Below the pieces are notes generated by a model. That model had not been told where the DNA came from and searched no databases. It saw only the letters and a program-made list of their open reading frames with translations. Both the position numbers and the translations under genes were made by a program. Shown here piece after piece: positions 34,779 to 43,207 of a stretch of DNA of 64,000 bases. This DNA is from Clostridiales bacterium (GTDB lineage: Bacteria; Bacillota; Clostridia; Oscillospirales; CAG-272). The stretch spans positions 78,941 to 142,940 of the forward strand of contig DULN01000004.1 in the NCBI GenBank assembly GCA_012840355.1, in the 5' to 3' direction. Within the stretch, counting starts at the first letter, position 1. The number at the start of each line of letters is the position of its first letter.

Positions 34779-34794
34779 ATGCGTAATAACGCAT
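34779..34794. promoter_or_regulatory. Palindrome in the control region
   Basis: ATGCGT-AATA-ACGCAT, a perfect six-base inverted repeat between the repressor and early promoters. Possible operator. Confidence 0.4.
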
Positions 34795-34802
34795 TGATTC
34801 TC

Positions 34803-34831
34803 TTGACAAATCCGTTTATACGGATTATACT
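34803..34831 (+). promoter_or_regulatory. Early lytic promoter with embedded operator
   Basis: TTGACA (34803-34808), 17 bases, TATACT (34826-34831). The spacer is almost wholly the perfect inverted repeat AATCCGT-TTAT-ACGGATT (34809-34826), so a bound repressor would block RNA polymerase. Confidence 0.75.
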
Positions 34832-34842
34832 GAATACAAACA

Positions 34843-34878
34843 ACACCGAACGATGCTCGTTATTAAAACGTTCGGTGT
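34843..34878 (+). promoter_or_regulatory. Ten-base inverted repeat at start of early transcript
   Basis: ACACCGAACG (34843-34852) and CGTTCGGTGT (34869-34878) are perfectly complementary across 16 bases. It lies right after the early promoter and could be an RNA hairpin or a second operator. The following 34879-35060 holds no gene that I can see. Confidence 0.55.
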
Positions 34879-35075
34879 GCATTTACGCATAAACGGGGCT
34901 ATTATTTAGCTGTTTTCATACCAAAAAGTTGAATGTTCAAATACTTGAGAAGGCAAAGCAAAAAGATAAAACCGACGTTTGTCGGAAAACTGACTATTTA
35001 TCCTTTGCATTTACCATTATAGCAAAAATACCATTGATGTCAAGATAAAATAACAAAAAATGGGAGGCGATAACT

Positions 35076-35294
35076 ATTTACGAACGTTATAACATCAAGG
35101 CCCGCGCGGCGATGGTCGGTATAAAACTGCGCGATCTGCTCGAGGAAGCAAACAAAAAGACCGGCTACAAAATGGACATGCCCGGCTTTACGCGCGCGCG
35201 GCGCGGGATTGATCGCACGCCCAGCGCCGAGCTGACTCTTGAGATCGTGGACCAAATTTTATCCGAATACGAAAGCAAACTTAACATCCGGTAG
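35076..35294 (+). CDS. Small early phage protein, ATT start likely
   Basis: 72 residues if started at ATT 35076, 60 if at the internal ATG 35112. GGGAGG (35062-35067) lies eight bases before ATT, while nothing precedes the ATG; no ATG, GTG or TTG is in frame upstream before a stop. The protein is basic with KARAAMVGIKLRDLLEEANKKTG and RARRGIDRTPSAELTLEIVDQIL, which could be a compact DNA-binding protein such as an excisionase or Cro-like activator (inference). First gene of the early operon. Confidence 0.7.
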   Translation: MYERYNIKARAAMVGIKLRDLLEEANKKTGYKMDMPGFTRARRGIDRTPSAELTLEIVDQILSEYESKLNIR

Positions 35295-35302
35295 GTGCCT
35301 AC

Positions 35303-35563
35303 ATGGAAGCAAAACTTGTACGCGTAACTATTTCACGTCCAAACAGAAAAGGAGAAATGAAAGTATTAGAGCGCAAAGAACTGGGACCCGCCAAACTCCC
35401 GCCAGACTATATGAAAGTGCTGATACCATTTATTTACGGGCGGACCGTTGAAGAGTTGGCAGAAGAGTTTATTAAAACTATAGCCGAAAAAGTGGGGAAT
35501 AATCAGCTTTTAAACTCAAAAATCGACGCATCAGGAGGAACCTATGAACACCCGGCTTCATGA
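35303..35563 (+). CDS. Small early phage protein of unknown function
   Basis: 86 residues with VRVTISRPNRKGEMKVLERKELG and LIPFIYGRTVEELAEEF. No family recognised. ATG follows GGTAGGTG; eight bases after the preceding gene and overlapping the next by 20 bases. Expressed from the early promoter. Confidence 0.7.
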   Translation: MEAKLVRVTISRPNRKGEMKVLERKELGPAKLPPDYMKVLIPFIYGRTVEELAEEFIKTIAEKVGNNQLLNSKIDASGGTYEHPAS

Positions 35564-35786
35564 AGTTAAGCTATTGCACAGGATTACCGTCCAACTCGAG
35601 CGCTGGCTGCTTATCACAATATCGCTGCTTGGCATAAGCGGAACGTGCAACTTGCTTCAATGCGCGTTCGGTTGGTGCACGGTTATCGCCTTCGCAGAAA
35701 TTGCGAAGAGCTTATTGTGGCTCTACTATCAGAAAGAAAAAACCGCCTGTGAGGGCAGGCGGCTAATAAAAAAAGAAAATAAATAA
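35544..35786 (+). CDS. Small early membrane protein
   Basis: 80 residues with a probable membrane segment at about 20-45 (RWLLITISLLGISGTCNLLQCAF) and a second hydrophobic stretch WCTVIAFAEIAKSLLWLYY. The C-terminus is basic (EGRRLIKKENK). CAGGAGGAACCT before the ATG is an excellent ribosome-binding site. Function unknown. Its 3' end contains a hairpin that is a good terminator on the opposite strand. Confidence 0.7.
   Translation: MNTRLHEVKLLHRITVQLERWLLITISLLGISGTCNLLQCAFGWCTVIAFAEIAKSLLWLYYQKEKTACEGRRLIKKENK
35735..35762 (-). terminator. Minus-strand terminator inside a small early gene
   Basis: On the minus strand CCGCCTG, loop CCCTCA, CAGGCGG (35762-35743) is followed by TTTTTTCTTT. 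It would stop antisense transcription before it reaches the early and repressor region. Confidence 0.5.
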
Positions 35787-35851
35787 AACCAACATAATGA
35801 TTTTATCACACTATTTTTAATTTGTCAATACGTATGAGGTGAGAGCATATC

Positions 35852-36226
35852 ATGTCCATTGTTATCACGATAGACTTGAGCGATAGAGCTTTTTCGGCAT
35901 TAACACGGTTTGCTGAGGTATTTGCTGAGGTATTTAAGGCAAACTTGAAACTCGAGACGAGCCCGTCACCTGAGACCACTATTGCGTCTACGGCGCCAAC
36001 TCCTGCAGCTTCAACTGCTGCTCCAACGCCGGCGCAAACTGCGCAGACGCAAACCTACACGCTCGAGCAGCTCTCCGTTGCCGCCGCGCCGCTGATGGAC
36101 GCAGGTAAGATTAACGAACTGTACGAGATTATCCAGTCGTTCGGCGTGCGATCGCTGCAGGAGCTGCCGCCTGAAAAATACGCCGAGTACGCGGCTAAAA
36201 TCCGGGCGCTGGGGGCAAAGATATGA
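35852..36226 (+). CDS. Phage protein with Pro/Thr/Ala linker, unknown role
   Basis: 124 residues: N-terminal 30 residues, an Ala/Pro/Thr-rich linker (about 35-68), and a conserved C-terminal domain LSVAAAPLMDAGKINELYEIIQSFGVRSLQELPPEKYAEYAAKIRALGAKI. The same C-terminal pattern recurs next to DUF2800/DUF2815 genes in Firmicute phages, where the role is unknown. Overlaps the DUF2800 gene by four bases. Confidence 0.75.
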   Translation: MSIVITIDLSDRAFSALTRFAEVFAEVFKANLKLETSPSPETTIASTAPTPAASTAAPTPAQTAQTQTYTLEQLSVAAAPLMDAGKINELYEIIQSFGVRSLQELPPEKYAEYAAKIRALGAKI

Positions 36227-37428
36227 CAGCCGAACGCCCTCACGCCCTGCTGAGCGCCTCGGCTGCGCACCGGTGGCTGGCTTGCCCGCCGTCGGCGAGG
36301 CTTGAGGAAAAATTGCCAGAGCTGCAAAGCTCGTATGCTGCCGAGGGCACATTGGCGCACGCGATAGCAGAGCTCAAAGCGCGCCGGGCTTTTCTCGGGC
36401 TGAGCGAGCAGGAGTATAAAGCAAAATTACAGGAGCTTCAGTCCGACCCGCTTTATGAGCCCGAGATGCTCACACACACCGACATCTATATCGATTACAT
36501 AACAAGCATCGCAAACGGCTATCCAAGCCTGCCGCACATCGCGACCGAGCTGCGGCTCGACTACAGCGAGTGGGTGCCCGAAGGCTATGGCACCGGTGAC
36601 TGCGTTATTCTTTGGGGAAACACGCTGCACGTCATCGACTTCAAATACGGCAAAGGCGTGCCAGTCGAGGCTGAGGAAAACCCGCAAATAATGCTCTACG
36701 CGCTCGGAGCGTATAGCGCCTACAAAATGATAGCAGCGATTGACACGGTCAAAATGGCGATAATCCAGCCGCGGCTGCGCAAAGAGCCGTCGGAGTGGGA
36801 GATATCAATAAATGACCTGCTTGCCTGGGGCGAAAATATACGTCCGATTGCGCGAAAAGCGTATGAAGGTAGGGGCGAGTTTAACCCCGGTGATCACTGC
36901 AAATTCTGCCGCGCGAGGTTCACCTGCCGGGCGCGCGCGGCGTCGTACCTGTCGCTCGAGGATGACTACGCCTACGGCCGGCCGCTTGAGATGCAGGACG
37001 AGTACCCCGATGCGCCGCTGCTCACGCGAGAGCAAATCGGTGCCGCGATTCAGCGCGCCGAGGGGCTGCTTGAGTGGGTCGAGGACCTGAAAAGATGGGC
37101 GCTCGCCGAGTGCCTCGCAGGCCGCCCGGTGCCCGGCTGGAAAGCCGTCGAAGGACGCAGCGTGCGGCAACTCAGCGATCCCGACGCGGCGTATAAGGCG
37201 CTCGCGGCTAACGGATACGACATTAACCTATTCTACGAACGCAAACCCATAGCTTTGACAGCCGCCGAAAAGATAGTCGGCAAGACACAGTTTGAAGCAA
37301 TATGCGCCGATTACATCATAAAGCCACCGGGCAAGCCCACGCTCGTGCCCGAAACGGACAAGCGCCCGGCGGTCACAAACGTGCAATCGGCTGCTGAAGT
37401 ATTTGGAGATATTATCGAAACTGAATAA
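36223..37428 (+). CDS. DUF2800 protein, PD-(D/E)XK nuclease-like
   Basis: 401 residues. HRWLACPPSARLEE and YAAEGTLAHAIAELK are typical of Cas4/RecB-like phage proteins; TGDCVILWGNTLHVIDFKYGKG supplies the Asp and the D-x-K of the nuclease fold; CKFCRARFTCRARA resembles part of the iron-sulfur cysteine cluster of Cas4. It probably processes DNA ends in recombination-dependent replication, together with the adjacent single-strand-binding protein. Confidence 0.9.
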   Translation: MTAERPHALLSASAAHRWLACPPSARLEEKLPELQSSYAAEGTLAHAIAELKARRAFLGLSEQEYKAKLQELQSDPLYEPEMLTHTDIYIDYITSIANGYPSLPHIATELRLDYSEWVPEGYGTGDCVILWGNTLHVIDFKYGKGVPVEAEENPQIMLYALGAYSAYKMIAAIDTVKMAIIQPRLRKEPSEWEISINDLLAWGENIRPIARKAYEGRGEFNPGDHCKFCRARFTCRARAASYLSLEDDYAYGRPLEMQDEYPDAPLLTREQIGAAIQRAEGLLEWVEDLKRWALAECLAGRPVPGWKAVEGRSVRQLSDPDAAYKALAANGYDINLFYERKPIALTAAEKIVGKTQFEAICADYIIKPPGKPTLVPETDKRPAVTNVQSAAEVFGDIIETE

Positions 37429-37449
37429 GCGTGAAAGGAGAAACGATAA

Positions 37450-38043
37450 ATGCCACTCAAACCGACACAAGTCGTAACCGGAGAAGTGCGACTGTCCTAT
37501 GTGCATCTGGTGAAACCGTACGCACCGAACCCTCAAGCGGAGCCGAAATACTCGGTAACCTTGCTCATTCCAAAATCCGACGCCGCGACAAAGCAGCGCA
37601 TCGACGCGGCAATACAAGCCGCGATTGAAGAAGGGGTCACAACAAAATGGGGCGGCAGGCGCCCGCCTCAGCCGGCTATCCCAATCTGGGACGGCGACGG
37701 GTTGAGGCAAAACGGCGAGCCGTTCGGGCCCGAATGTAAAGGCTGCTGGGTGCTCACCGCGTCCAGCAAACAAAAGCAGGATGTCGTTGACACAAATCTG
37801 CAGCCTATCCTCGACGAGACGCAGATCTACTCCGGCATGTACGCGAGAGTCGCGCTAAACTTCTTCGCGTATGACAACGCAGGCAAGCGCGGCATTGGCT
37901 GCGGTCTCGGTCCCGTGATGAAAACCCGTGACGGCGAGCCGCTCGGCGGCAGGCTCACAGCTGAGGCGGTGTTCGGCACCCAGTCTACATACCAGCAGCC
38001 GGCAACGCCGAACATCAATCCGATAACCGGACTGCCTTTATAA
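37450..38043 (+). CDS. DUF2815 single-strand DNA-binding protein
   Basis: 197 residues of the DUF2815 family, an OB-fold related to T7 gp2.5. TGEVRLSYVHLVKPY, KYSVTLLIPKSD, IYSGMYARVALNFFAYDNAGKRGIGCGL and a Pro/Asn-rich C-terminus are visible. It should coat single-stranded DNA during phage replication. GAAAGGAGAAACG precedes the ATG. Confidence 0.9.
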   Translation: MPLKPTQVVTGEVRLSYVHLVKPYAPNPQAEPKYSVTLLIPKSDAATKQRIDAAIQAAIEEGVTTKWGGRRPPQPAIPIWDGDGLRQNGEPFGPECKGCWVLTASSKQKQDVVDTNLQPILDETQIYSGMYARVALNFFAYDNAGKRGIGCGLGPVMKTRDGEPLGGRLTAEAVFGTQSTYQQPATPNINPITGLPL

Positions 38044-38109
38044 TATTACACGCAGCGGCGGAGGTATCTACCCGGATTCCTCCGCCGCTTGCGGCAAAGG
38101 AACGGGAAA

Positions 38110-40104
38110 ATGATACTGCATATCGACCTTGAAACATACGCCGACATTGATATCGGCGAGTGCGGCGTTTACAAATACACGCGATCTCCCGCGTTTGAGA
38201 TAATGCTCTGCGCTTACAGCATCGACGGCAGAGAAGTCGAAATCCTTGACCTAACGTTGCCCGACGAGCGAAGGAAGTTTGATACCTGGTTTAGGCAGCT
38301 GTTGATGTCGCCAGACACGTATGTTTACGCCTACAACGCAGCGTTTGAGTATCAATGCCTCTACATGCATTTTAACCTATCCGAATCGGAAGACGAAGCG
38401 ATGGACCTTCTTCGCCGTTTCCGCTGCACGATGGTGCACGGGCTCTACCTCGGCTACCCTGCGGGGCTTGAAGCGATAGGCGAGGCTCTCGGGTTGCCGC
38501 AGGACAAAAAGAAGCTATCGGTCGGCAAAGCGCTGATAAAACTGTTCTGCCTGCCGCAGAGGACCGACAAAGGCCCGAAACGCGTTTTGCCGGTACACGA
38601 GCCGGAGAAATGGGAGCATTTCAAGACATACTGCATGCAGGACGTCGTGACCGAGATGGAGATAGAGCGCCGGCTGTCGGCGTTCCCGGTGCCGGAAAGC
38701 GAGCGGCAGCTATGGGTGCTCGACCAAATCATAAACAGCCGCGGCATATTAATCGATAAGGAATTTGTCGACTGCGCCTGCTATCTTGGCATGAAATCGC
38801 GTGACGAGCTTCTCTGCGAAGCCGCGGAGTTCTCGGGTCTGGAAAACCCGAACAGCGTCCAGCAACTGCTTGAGTGGCTTGGGTCCCAAACCGGCGAGGA
38901 TATCGTCGGCCTGCGGAAAGAAGACGTAAAGGACCTGCTCAAGAACACCGGCAGCGACGCCGTGCGGCGCATGCTCGAGATACGGCTCGAGCTGTCCAAA
39001 ACCAGCATAAAGAAATACGCCGCGATGACTGTAGCGCGGTGCGACGACAACCGCGTCCGCGGCACGATGCAGTTTTACGGCGCCGCGCGCACTGGGCGCT
39101 GGGCGGGCAGGCTCGTGCAGGTGCAAAACCTTCCGCGCAACAACCTCCACGCGCTGGACCTCGCGCGCCGGTACGTGCTAAAACGCAACGACAAAATGCT
39201 AAAGTACACCTTCGGCAGCGTAATGGACACGCTATCGCAGCTGATACGCACGGCAATAATCGCGCCGCCGGGGCACGTGCTGCTTGTCGCCGACTTTTCG
39301 GCTATAGAGGCGCGCGTGGTCGCATGGCTCGCCGGCGAGGAGTGGGCACTTGAGGCGTTCCGCACGCACGGCAAAATCTACGAAGCGACTGCGGCTCAGA
39401 TGTTCGGCGTGCCGATTGAGCGCATAGTCAAGGGAAACCCCGAGTACGAGCTGCGGCAGAAAGGCAAAATCGCGACGCTCGCGCTCGGCTACGGCGGCGG
39501 CGTGGGGTCACTAATCTCGATGGGCGCGCTCAAGATGGGGCTTACCGAGGATGAGCTGCCCGAAATCGTGCGCCGCTGGCGGGACGCGAATAGGCGCATA
39601 TGCAGCCTCTGGTACCGGCTCGAGGCCGCGGCGGTTGAAACCGTGAAAACCGGCGCTCCGGCTGTAGTCCAGTGCCTGCGGCTCGCGCGCGAATATGACA
39701 CGGAAAGCGGGCAAGATTTTTTAACTATCCAGCTTCCGTCCGGGCGAAAGCTTTACTACGCAAAGCCGTTTATCGCGCCGAACAGATACGGCAACGAGGC
39801 TGTGCACTACTACGGCGTCGGCCGAGCGAGCCGCAAATGGGAACCAATTGAGATTTGGGGCGGTACGTTTACCGAGAACGTCGTGCAGGCTATCGCGCGC
39901 GACTGCCTCGCCTATGCAATGACGCAGCTTGACGCGGCGGGTTACAAAATCGTGATGCACGTGCACGACGAGGTGATAATCGAGGCTCCGGAAGGCGAAA
40001 GCGTGGACGAGGTGTGTAAAATCATGAGCCGGCCCATACCGTGGGCGCCGGGGCTGCCGCTGCAGGCGGAAGGGTTTGCGACGAGGTATTATAGGAAGGA
40101 TTGA
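38110..40104 (+). CDS. polA: Phage DNA polymerase, family A
   Basis: 664 residues. N-terminal 3'-5' exonuclease domain starts LHIDLETYADIDI (DxE), followed by the polymerase domain with motif A DFSAIEARVVAWLAGE, motif B KGKIATLALGYGGG and motif C MHVHDEVIIEAPEG. There is no 5'-3' exonuclease domain, as usual in phage polymerases. ATG at 38110 is chosen for the AAAGGAA site; a TTG at 38089 is in frame but poorly supported. Replicative polymerase of the phage. Confidence 0.95.
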   Translation: MILHIDLETYADIDIGECGVYKYTRSPAFEIMLCAYSIDGREVEILDLTLPDERRKFDTWFRQLLMSPDTYVYAYNAAFEYQCLYMHFNLSESEDEAMDLLRRFRCTMVHGLYLGYPAGLEAIGEALGLPQDKKKLSVGKALIKLFCLPQRTDKGPKRVLPVHEPEKWEHFKTYCMQDVVTEMEIERRLSAFPVPESERQLWVLDQIINSRGILIDKEFVDCACYLGMKSRDELLCEAAEFSGLENPNSVQQLLEWLGSQTGEDIVGLRKEDVKDLLKNTGSDAVRRMLEIRLELSKTSIKKYAAMTVARCDDNRVRGTMQFYGAARTGRWAGRLVQVQNLPRNNLHALDLARRYVLKRNDKMLKYTFGSVMDTLSQLIRTAIIAPPGHVLLVADFSAIEARVVAWLAGEEWALEAFRTHGKIYEATAAQMFGVPIERIVKGNPEYELRQKGKIATLALGYGGGVGSLISMGALKMGLTEDELPEIVRRWRDANRRICSLWYRLEAAAVETVKTGAPAVVQCLRLAREYDTESGQDFLTIQLPSGRKLYYAKPFIAPNRYGNEAVHYYGVGRASRKWEPIEIWGGTFTENVVQAIARDCLAYAMTQLDAAGYKIVMHVHDEVIIEAPEGESVDEVCKIMSRPIPWAPGLPLQAEGFATRYYRKD

Positions 40105-40232
40105 GCTTTAAAAATCTACTTTTTAATCATTTCTGCCATATTTAACGGGGCAACTAAAACTTCAGTCCCTACCGGTATTTTACCAGTCTCAAAAACGGTT
40201 TTCCAATTATAATTAACGAAAAGGGACAAATA

Positions 40233-42641
40233 ATGGTTATGCTATTCGACAGACCAATCAAAATCTCCACCGCAAACAGCCGATGGGCGAAATTCTGGAA
40301 AACCGAAACACTCCTGTGGTCCGAGCTTTGTGAGCGGCTCAAAACGCCTATCCGCGGCGCCGAAACGTTTGAAGAATACCTGCGCCTGCCGAAAGCAAAG
40401 CAAGACGAGCTCAAAGACGTCGGCGGGTTTGTAGCCGGCGAGCTGCGCGACGGCCGCCGCAAGTCGGCATACGTGCTCGGGCGCGACGTGTTGACGCTCG
40501 ACCTTGACAATATCCCCGCGGATGGTACCGACGAGATATTACGCCGCATCGAGGGGCTTGGATGCGCGTACTGCGTATACAGCACGCGCAAGCATGAGCC
40601 GGCAAAGCCGCGGTTGAGGGTGCTGCTCCCGCTGGCGAGGACCGTGACCGCCGACGAGTATGAGCCAATCGCGCGCAAGGCGGCGGAACTAATAGGCATC
40701 GAGTTTTGCGACCCGTCGACGTTCGAGGCTGCGCGGCTGATGTACTGGCCGTCATGCTGCGCGGACAGCGAGTACGTCTACAAGGTCGGGGACAAGCCTT
40801 TCCTCGATCCTGACGGCGTGCTCGGGCTGTATGCCGACTGGCGCGATGTGTCACAGTGGCCTGTTGTTCCCGGCACCGAACAGCAGAGGGTGAAGCAGGC
40901 TACCGCAAAGCAAGCCGACCCGACTGCAAAGCAAGGCATCGTCGGCGCGTTTTGCAGGGTTTACAACATCTACGACGTGCTCGACAAGTTCCTTCCCGGC
41001 AAATACGTCCCGGTCGACGGCTATAATGACCGCTATACATACACCGGCGGCAGCACGACCGGCGGCGCTATTGTATATGAAAACGGCTTGTTCCTTTACT
41101 CGCACCACGCCACCGACCCGGCGTCGGGCAAGCTCTGCAATGCGTTCGACCTTGTACGCATCCACCTGTTCGGAGACCGCGATTATGGCGCAAAGCCCGA
41201 CACGCCGACAAATAGGCTGCCTTCATTTGTCGCGATGTGCGAGCTTGCGGCGTCGGACCCCGAGGTTTCCTCGCTGCTTGCGGCTGAGCGGTACAGGCAT
41301 GCCGTCGAGGCGTTCGGTGCCGAAGTGCCGGCGGAGGATAGCGCAGTGACAGAGTGGTTTTCAAAGCTCGAGCTGTCGCCGAGGACGGGGCAGCCTACTA
41401 ACACCACCGACAACATTATCATAATCCTTGAAAATGACCCGCTACTGGCGGGCAAGCTGGCCTACGACGAGTTCGCAAACCGCGGGCTTGTGCTCGGCGC
41501 GCTACCGTGGGACAAGCGCGATGAGCGGCGCGAGTGGACCGACGTCGACGACGCGGGGCTGCGGCATTACCTTGAGAAAGTCTACGAGATCACCGGCGAA
41601 AAGCGCATCTACGATGCCATAACGCTGGTCGCGCACAGGCATATCGTGAACGAAGTCAAAGACTACCTGCTCAGCCTTACGTGGGATGGCAAGCCGCGGC
41701 TTGACACTCTCTTTATCGACTACCTCGGCGCCGAGGACAACGTCTACACGCGCGCAGTGGCTCGCAAGAGCCTGACTGCCGCCGTCGCGCGCGTGATGAT
41801 GCCGGGCGTCAAATACGACTATATGCCGATACTCGTCGGTCCGCAGGGCATAGGCAAGTCTACGCTGCTCCGCACGCTCGGCAAGCGGTGGTTTTCGGAT
41901 AGCCTGCAGGTGTTCGAGGGCCGCGAAGCCTCCGAAATGCTGCAGGGCGTTTGGATTAACGAGATAGGCGAGCTTGCGGGCTTTTCAAAAGCCGAGGTCA
42001 GCGCAATAAAGCAGTTTTTGAGCCGCAGCGAAGACATTTACCGCGAGCCGTATGGGCGGCGCACGTGCGTTTATCCGCGCCGGTGCGTGTTCTTCGGGAC
42101 GACCAACGACTCGGAGTTCCTTCGCGACCGGACGGGCAACCGGCGCTTTTGGCCGGTGGACGTTTGGCGGCAAAAACCGACGAAAGACATCTTCCGCGAT
42201 CTACCGGGCGAGGTCGACCAGATATGGGCTGAAGCCTTGATGCGCTGGCGGATAGGCGAGCCGCTGTACCTCAGCGGAGAGGCAGCCGAAATAGCTTTGC
42301 AGGAGCAGGAAAGCCACAAGGAGTCGAACACTAAGGAAGGCCTGATCCGAGAGTTCCTGGAGCGTCCGATACCGCTTGACTGGGACAAGCGTACGATATC
42401 CGAGCGGCGCATGTATTGGCTTGACGGCTTCGCACGGGAGAGCGGAGAAACTACAAAGCGAACGCGTGTCTGTGCGCTTGAGATTTGGGTCGAGTGCTTC
42501 GGCGGCGACCCGCGCAACATCAAGCAGGCTGACTCGCGGGAGATCAATTCGATCCTTGAAAGCTTACCGGGATGGACACGTTCTACGAACGGAATAAGGT
42601 TCGGACCCTACGGTTTTCAAAGAGGTTTTATACGCCAATAA
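40233..42641 (+). CDS. Primase-helicase, VapE/VirE family
   Basis: 802 residues. The N-terminal 210 residues look like an archaeo-eukaryotic-type primase: LTLDLDNI (DxD), YSTRKHEPAKPRLRVLLPL and FEAARLMYWPS. The C-terminal VirE superfamily-3-like helicase has Walker A GPQGIGKST near residue 535, Walker B WINEIGEL, and FFGTTND with the arginine finger GNRRFWPVD. It should start phage DNA synthesis. AAAAGGGAC precedes the ATG. The TGATACA array begins three bases after its stop, fitting an origin-binding role. Confidence 0.92.
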   Translation: MVMLFDRPIKISTANSRWAKFWKTETLLWSELCERLKTPIRGAETFEEYLRLPKAKQDELKDVGGFVAGELRDGRRKSAYVLGRDVLTLDLDNIPADGTDEILRRIEGLGCAYCVYSTRKHEPAKPRLRVLLPLARTVTADEYEPIARKAAELIGIEFCDPSTFEAARLMYWPSCCADSEYVYKVGDKPFLDPDGVLGLYADWRDVSQWPVVPGTEQQRVKQATAKQADPTAKQGIVGAFCRVYNIYDVLDKFLPGKYVPVDGYNDRYTYTGGSTTGGAIVYENGLFLYSHHATDPASGKLCNAFDLVRIHLFGDRDYGAKPDTPTNRLPSFVAMCELAASDPEVSSLLAAERYRHAVEAFGAEVPAEDSAVTEWFSKLELSPRTGQPTNTTDNIIIILENDPLLAGKLAYDEFANRGLVLGALPWDKRDERREWTDVDDAGLRHYLEKVYEITGEKRIYDAITLVAHRHIVNEVKDYLLSLTWDGKPRLDTLFIDYLGAEDNVYTRAVARKSLTAAVARVMMPGVKYDYMPILVGPQGIGKSTLLRTLGKRWFSDSLQVFEGREASEMLQGVWINEIGELAGFSKAEVSAIKQFLSRSEDIYREPYGRRTCVYPRRCVFFGTTNDSEFLRDRTGNRRFWPVDVWRQKPTKDIFRDLPGEVDQIWAEALMRWRIGEPLYLSGEAAEIALQEQESHKESNTKEGLIREFLERPIPLDWDKRTISERRMYWLDGFARESGETTKRTRVCALEIWVECFGGDPRNIKQADSREINSILESLPGWTRSTNGIRFGPYGFQRGFIRQ

Positions 42642-42643
42642 CC

Positions 42644-42898
42644 TGATACACTTGCTGATACACTTCAAAAAATCTGTATCACCCCACGTGATACAGTTGA
42701 TACAAATGATACAGTTAGTGTATCGGGCACAAACCAGCGTAGCAAGCCAGTTTTTTATGTATTGATACAGTTGATACAGATTTTTATTTAAAAATAAAAA
42801 ACAGGCTAAATAGGTAGTATAGGGCGTATATATATATGCCTAAAATGCCTGTTTTAGAGAATTATAAGAAAGCGTGTTTATCTGTATCAACTGTATCA
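42644..42898. repeat. Iteron-like TGATACA array, candidate phage origin
   Basis: Ten exact TGATACA heptamers in both orientations: plus at 42644, 42656, 42689, 42698, 42707, 42763 and 42772; inverted (TGTATCA) at 42675, 42883 and 42892, plus a partial one at 42719. Several sit exactly nine bases apart (42689/42698/42707; 42763/42772; 42883/42892). Between them lie A/T-rich DNA and ACAGGC/GCCTGT arms (42801-42806, 42847-42852). Position between primase-helicase and nuclease genes suggests a replication origin or a regulator-binding array. Confidence 0.75.
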
Positions 42899-42913
42899 CA
42901 TGGAGGATTGATA

Positions 42914-43207
42914 GTGCGAGAGCGAGAAATCGAAAAGTATCTTGTAAAGCGTGTCAAGGAGCTGGGAGGCAAAGCGTTTAAGTTCGTCTCGCCCGGCAAC
43001 GACGGGGTGCCTGACCGCCTGGTGTGCTTGCCCGGCGGCAGGGTGCTGTTCGTCGAGCTGAAATCACCGGGCAAAAAGCCGACGCCGCTGCAGCTAAAGC
43101 AGATAGATTTTTTGCGATCCTTAGGGTTTGATGTGTTCGTAGCGGACAGCCGCGATGTAGTGGACAGTATACTTAAGCTACTTACAGGCAACGGGGGTGG
43201 TACTTGA
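42914..43207 (+). CDS. VRR-NUC domain nuclease
   Basis: 97 residues, a stand-alone VRR-NUC nuclease of the PD-(D/E)XK superfamily. GNDGVPDRLVCLPGGRVLFVELKSPGKKPTPLQL holds the catalytic Asp, the E-x-K and the following basic motif. GTG at 42914 has GGAGG seven bases upstream; a longer in-frame ATG at 42836 would read through the iterons. It probably acts as a structure-specific or Holliday-junction nuclease with the SNF2 helicase that follows without a gap. Confidence 0.92.
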   Translation: MREREIEKYLVKRVKELGGKAFKFVSPGNDGVPDRLVCLPGGRVLFVELKSPGKKPTPLQLKQIDFLRSLGFDVFVADSRDVVDSILKLLTGNGGGT

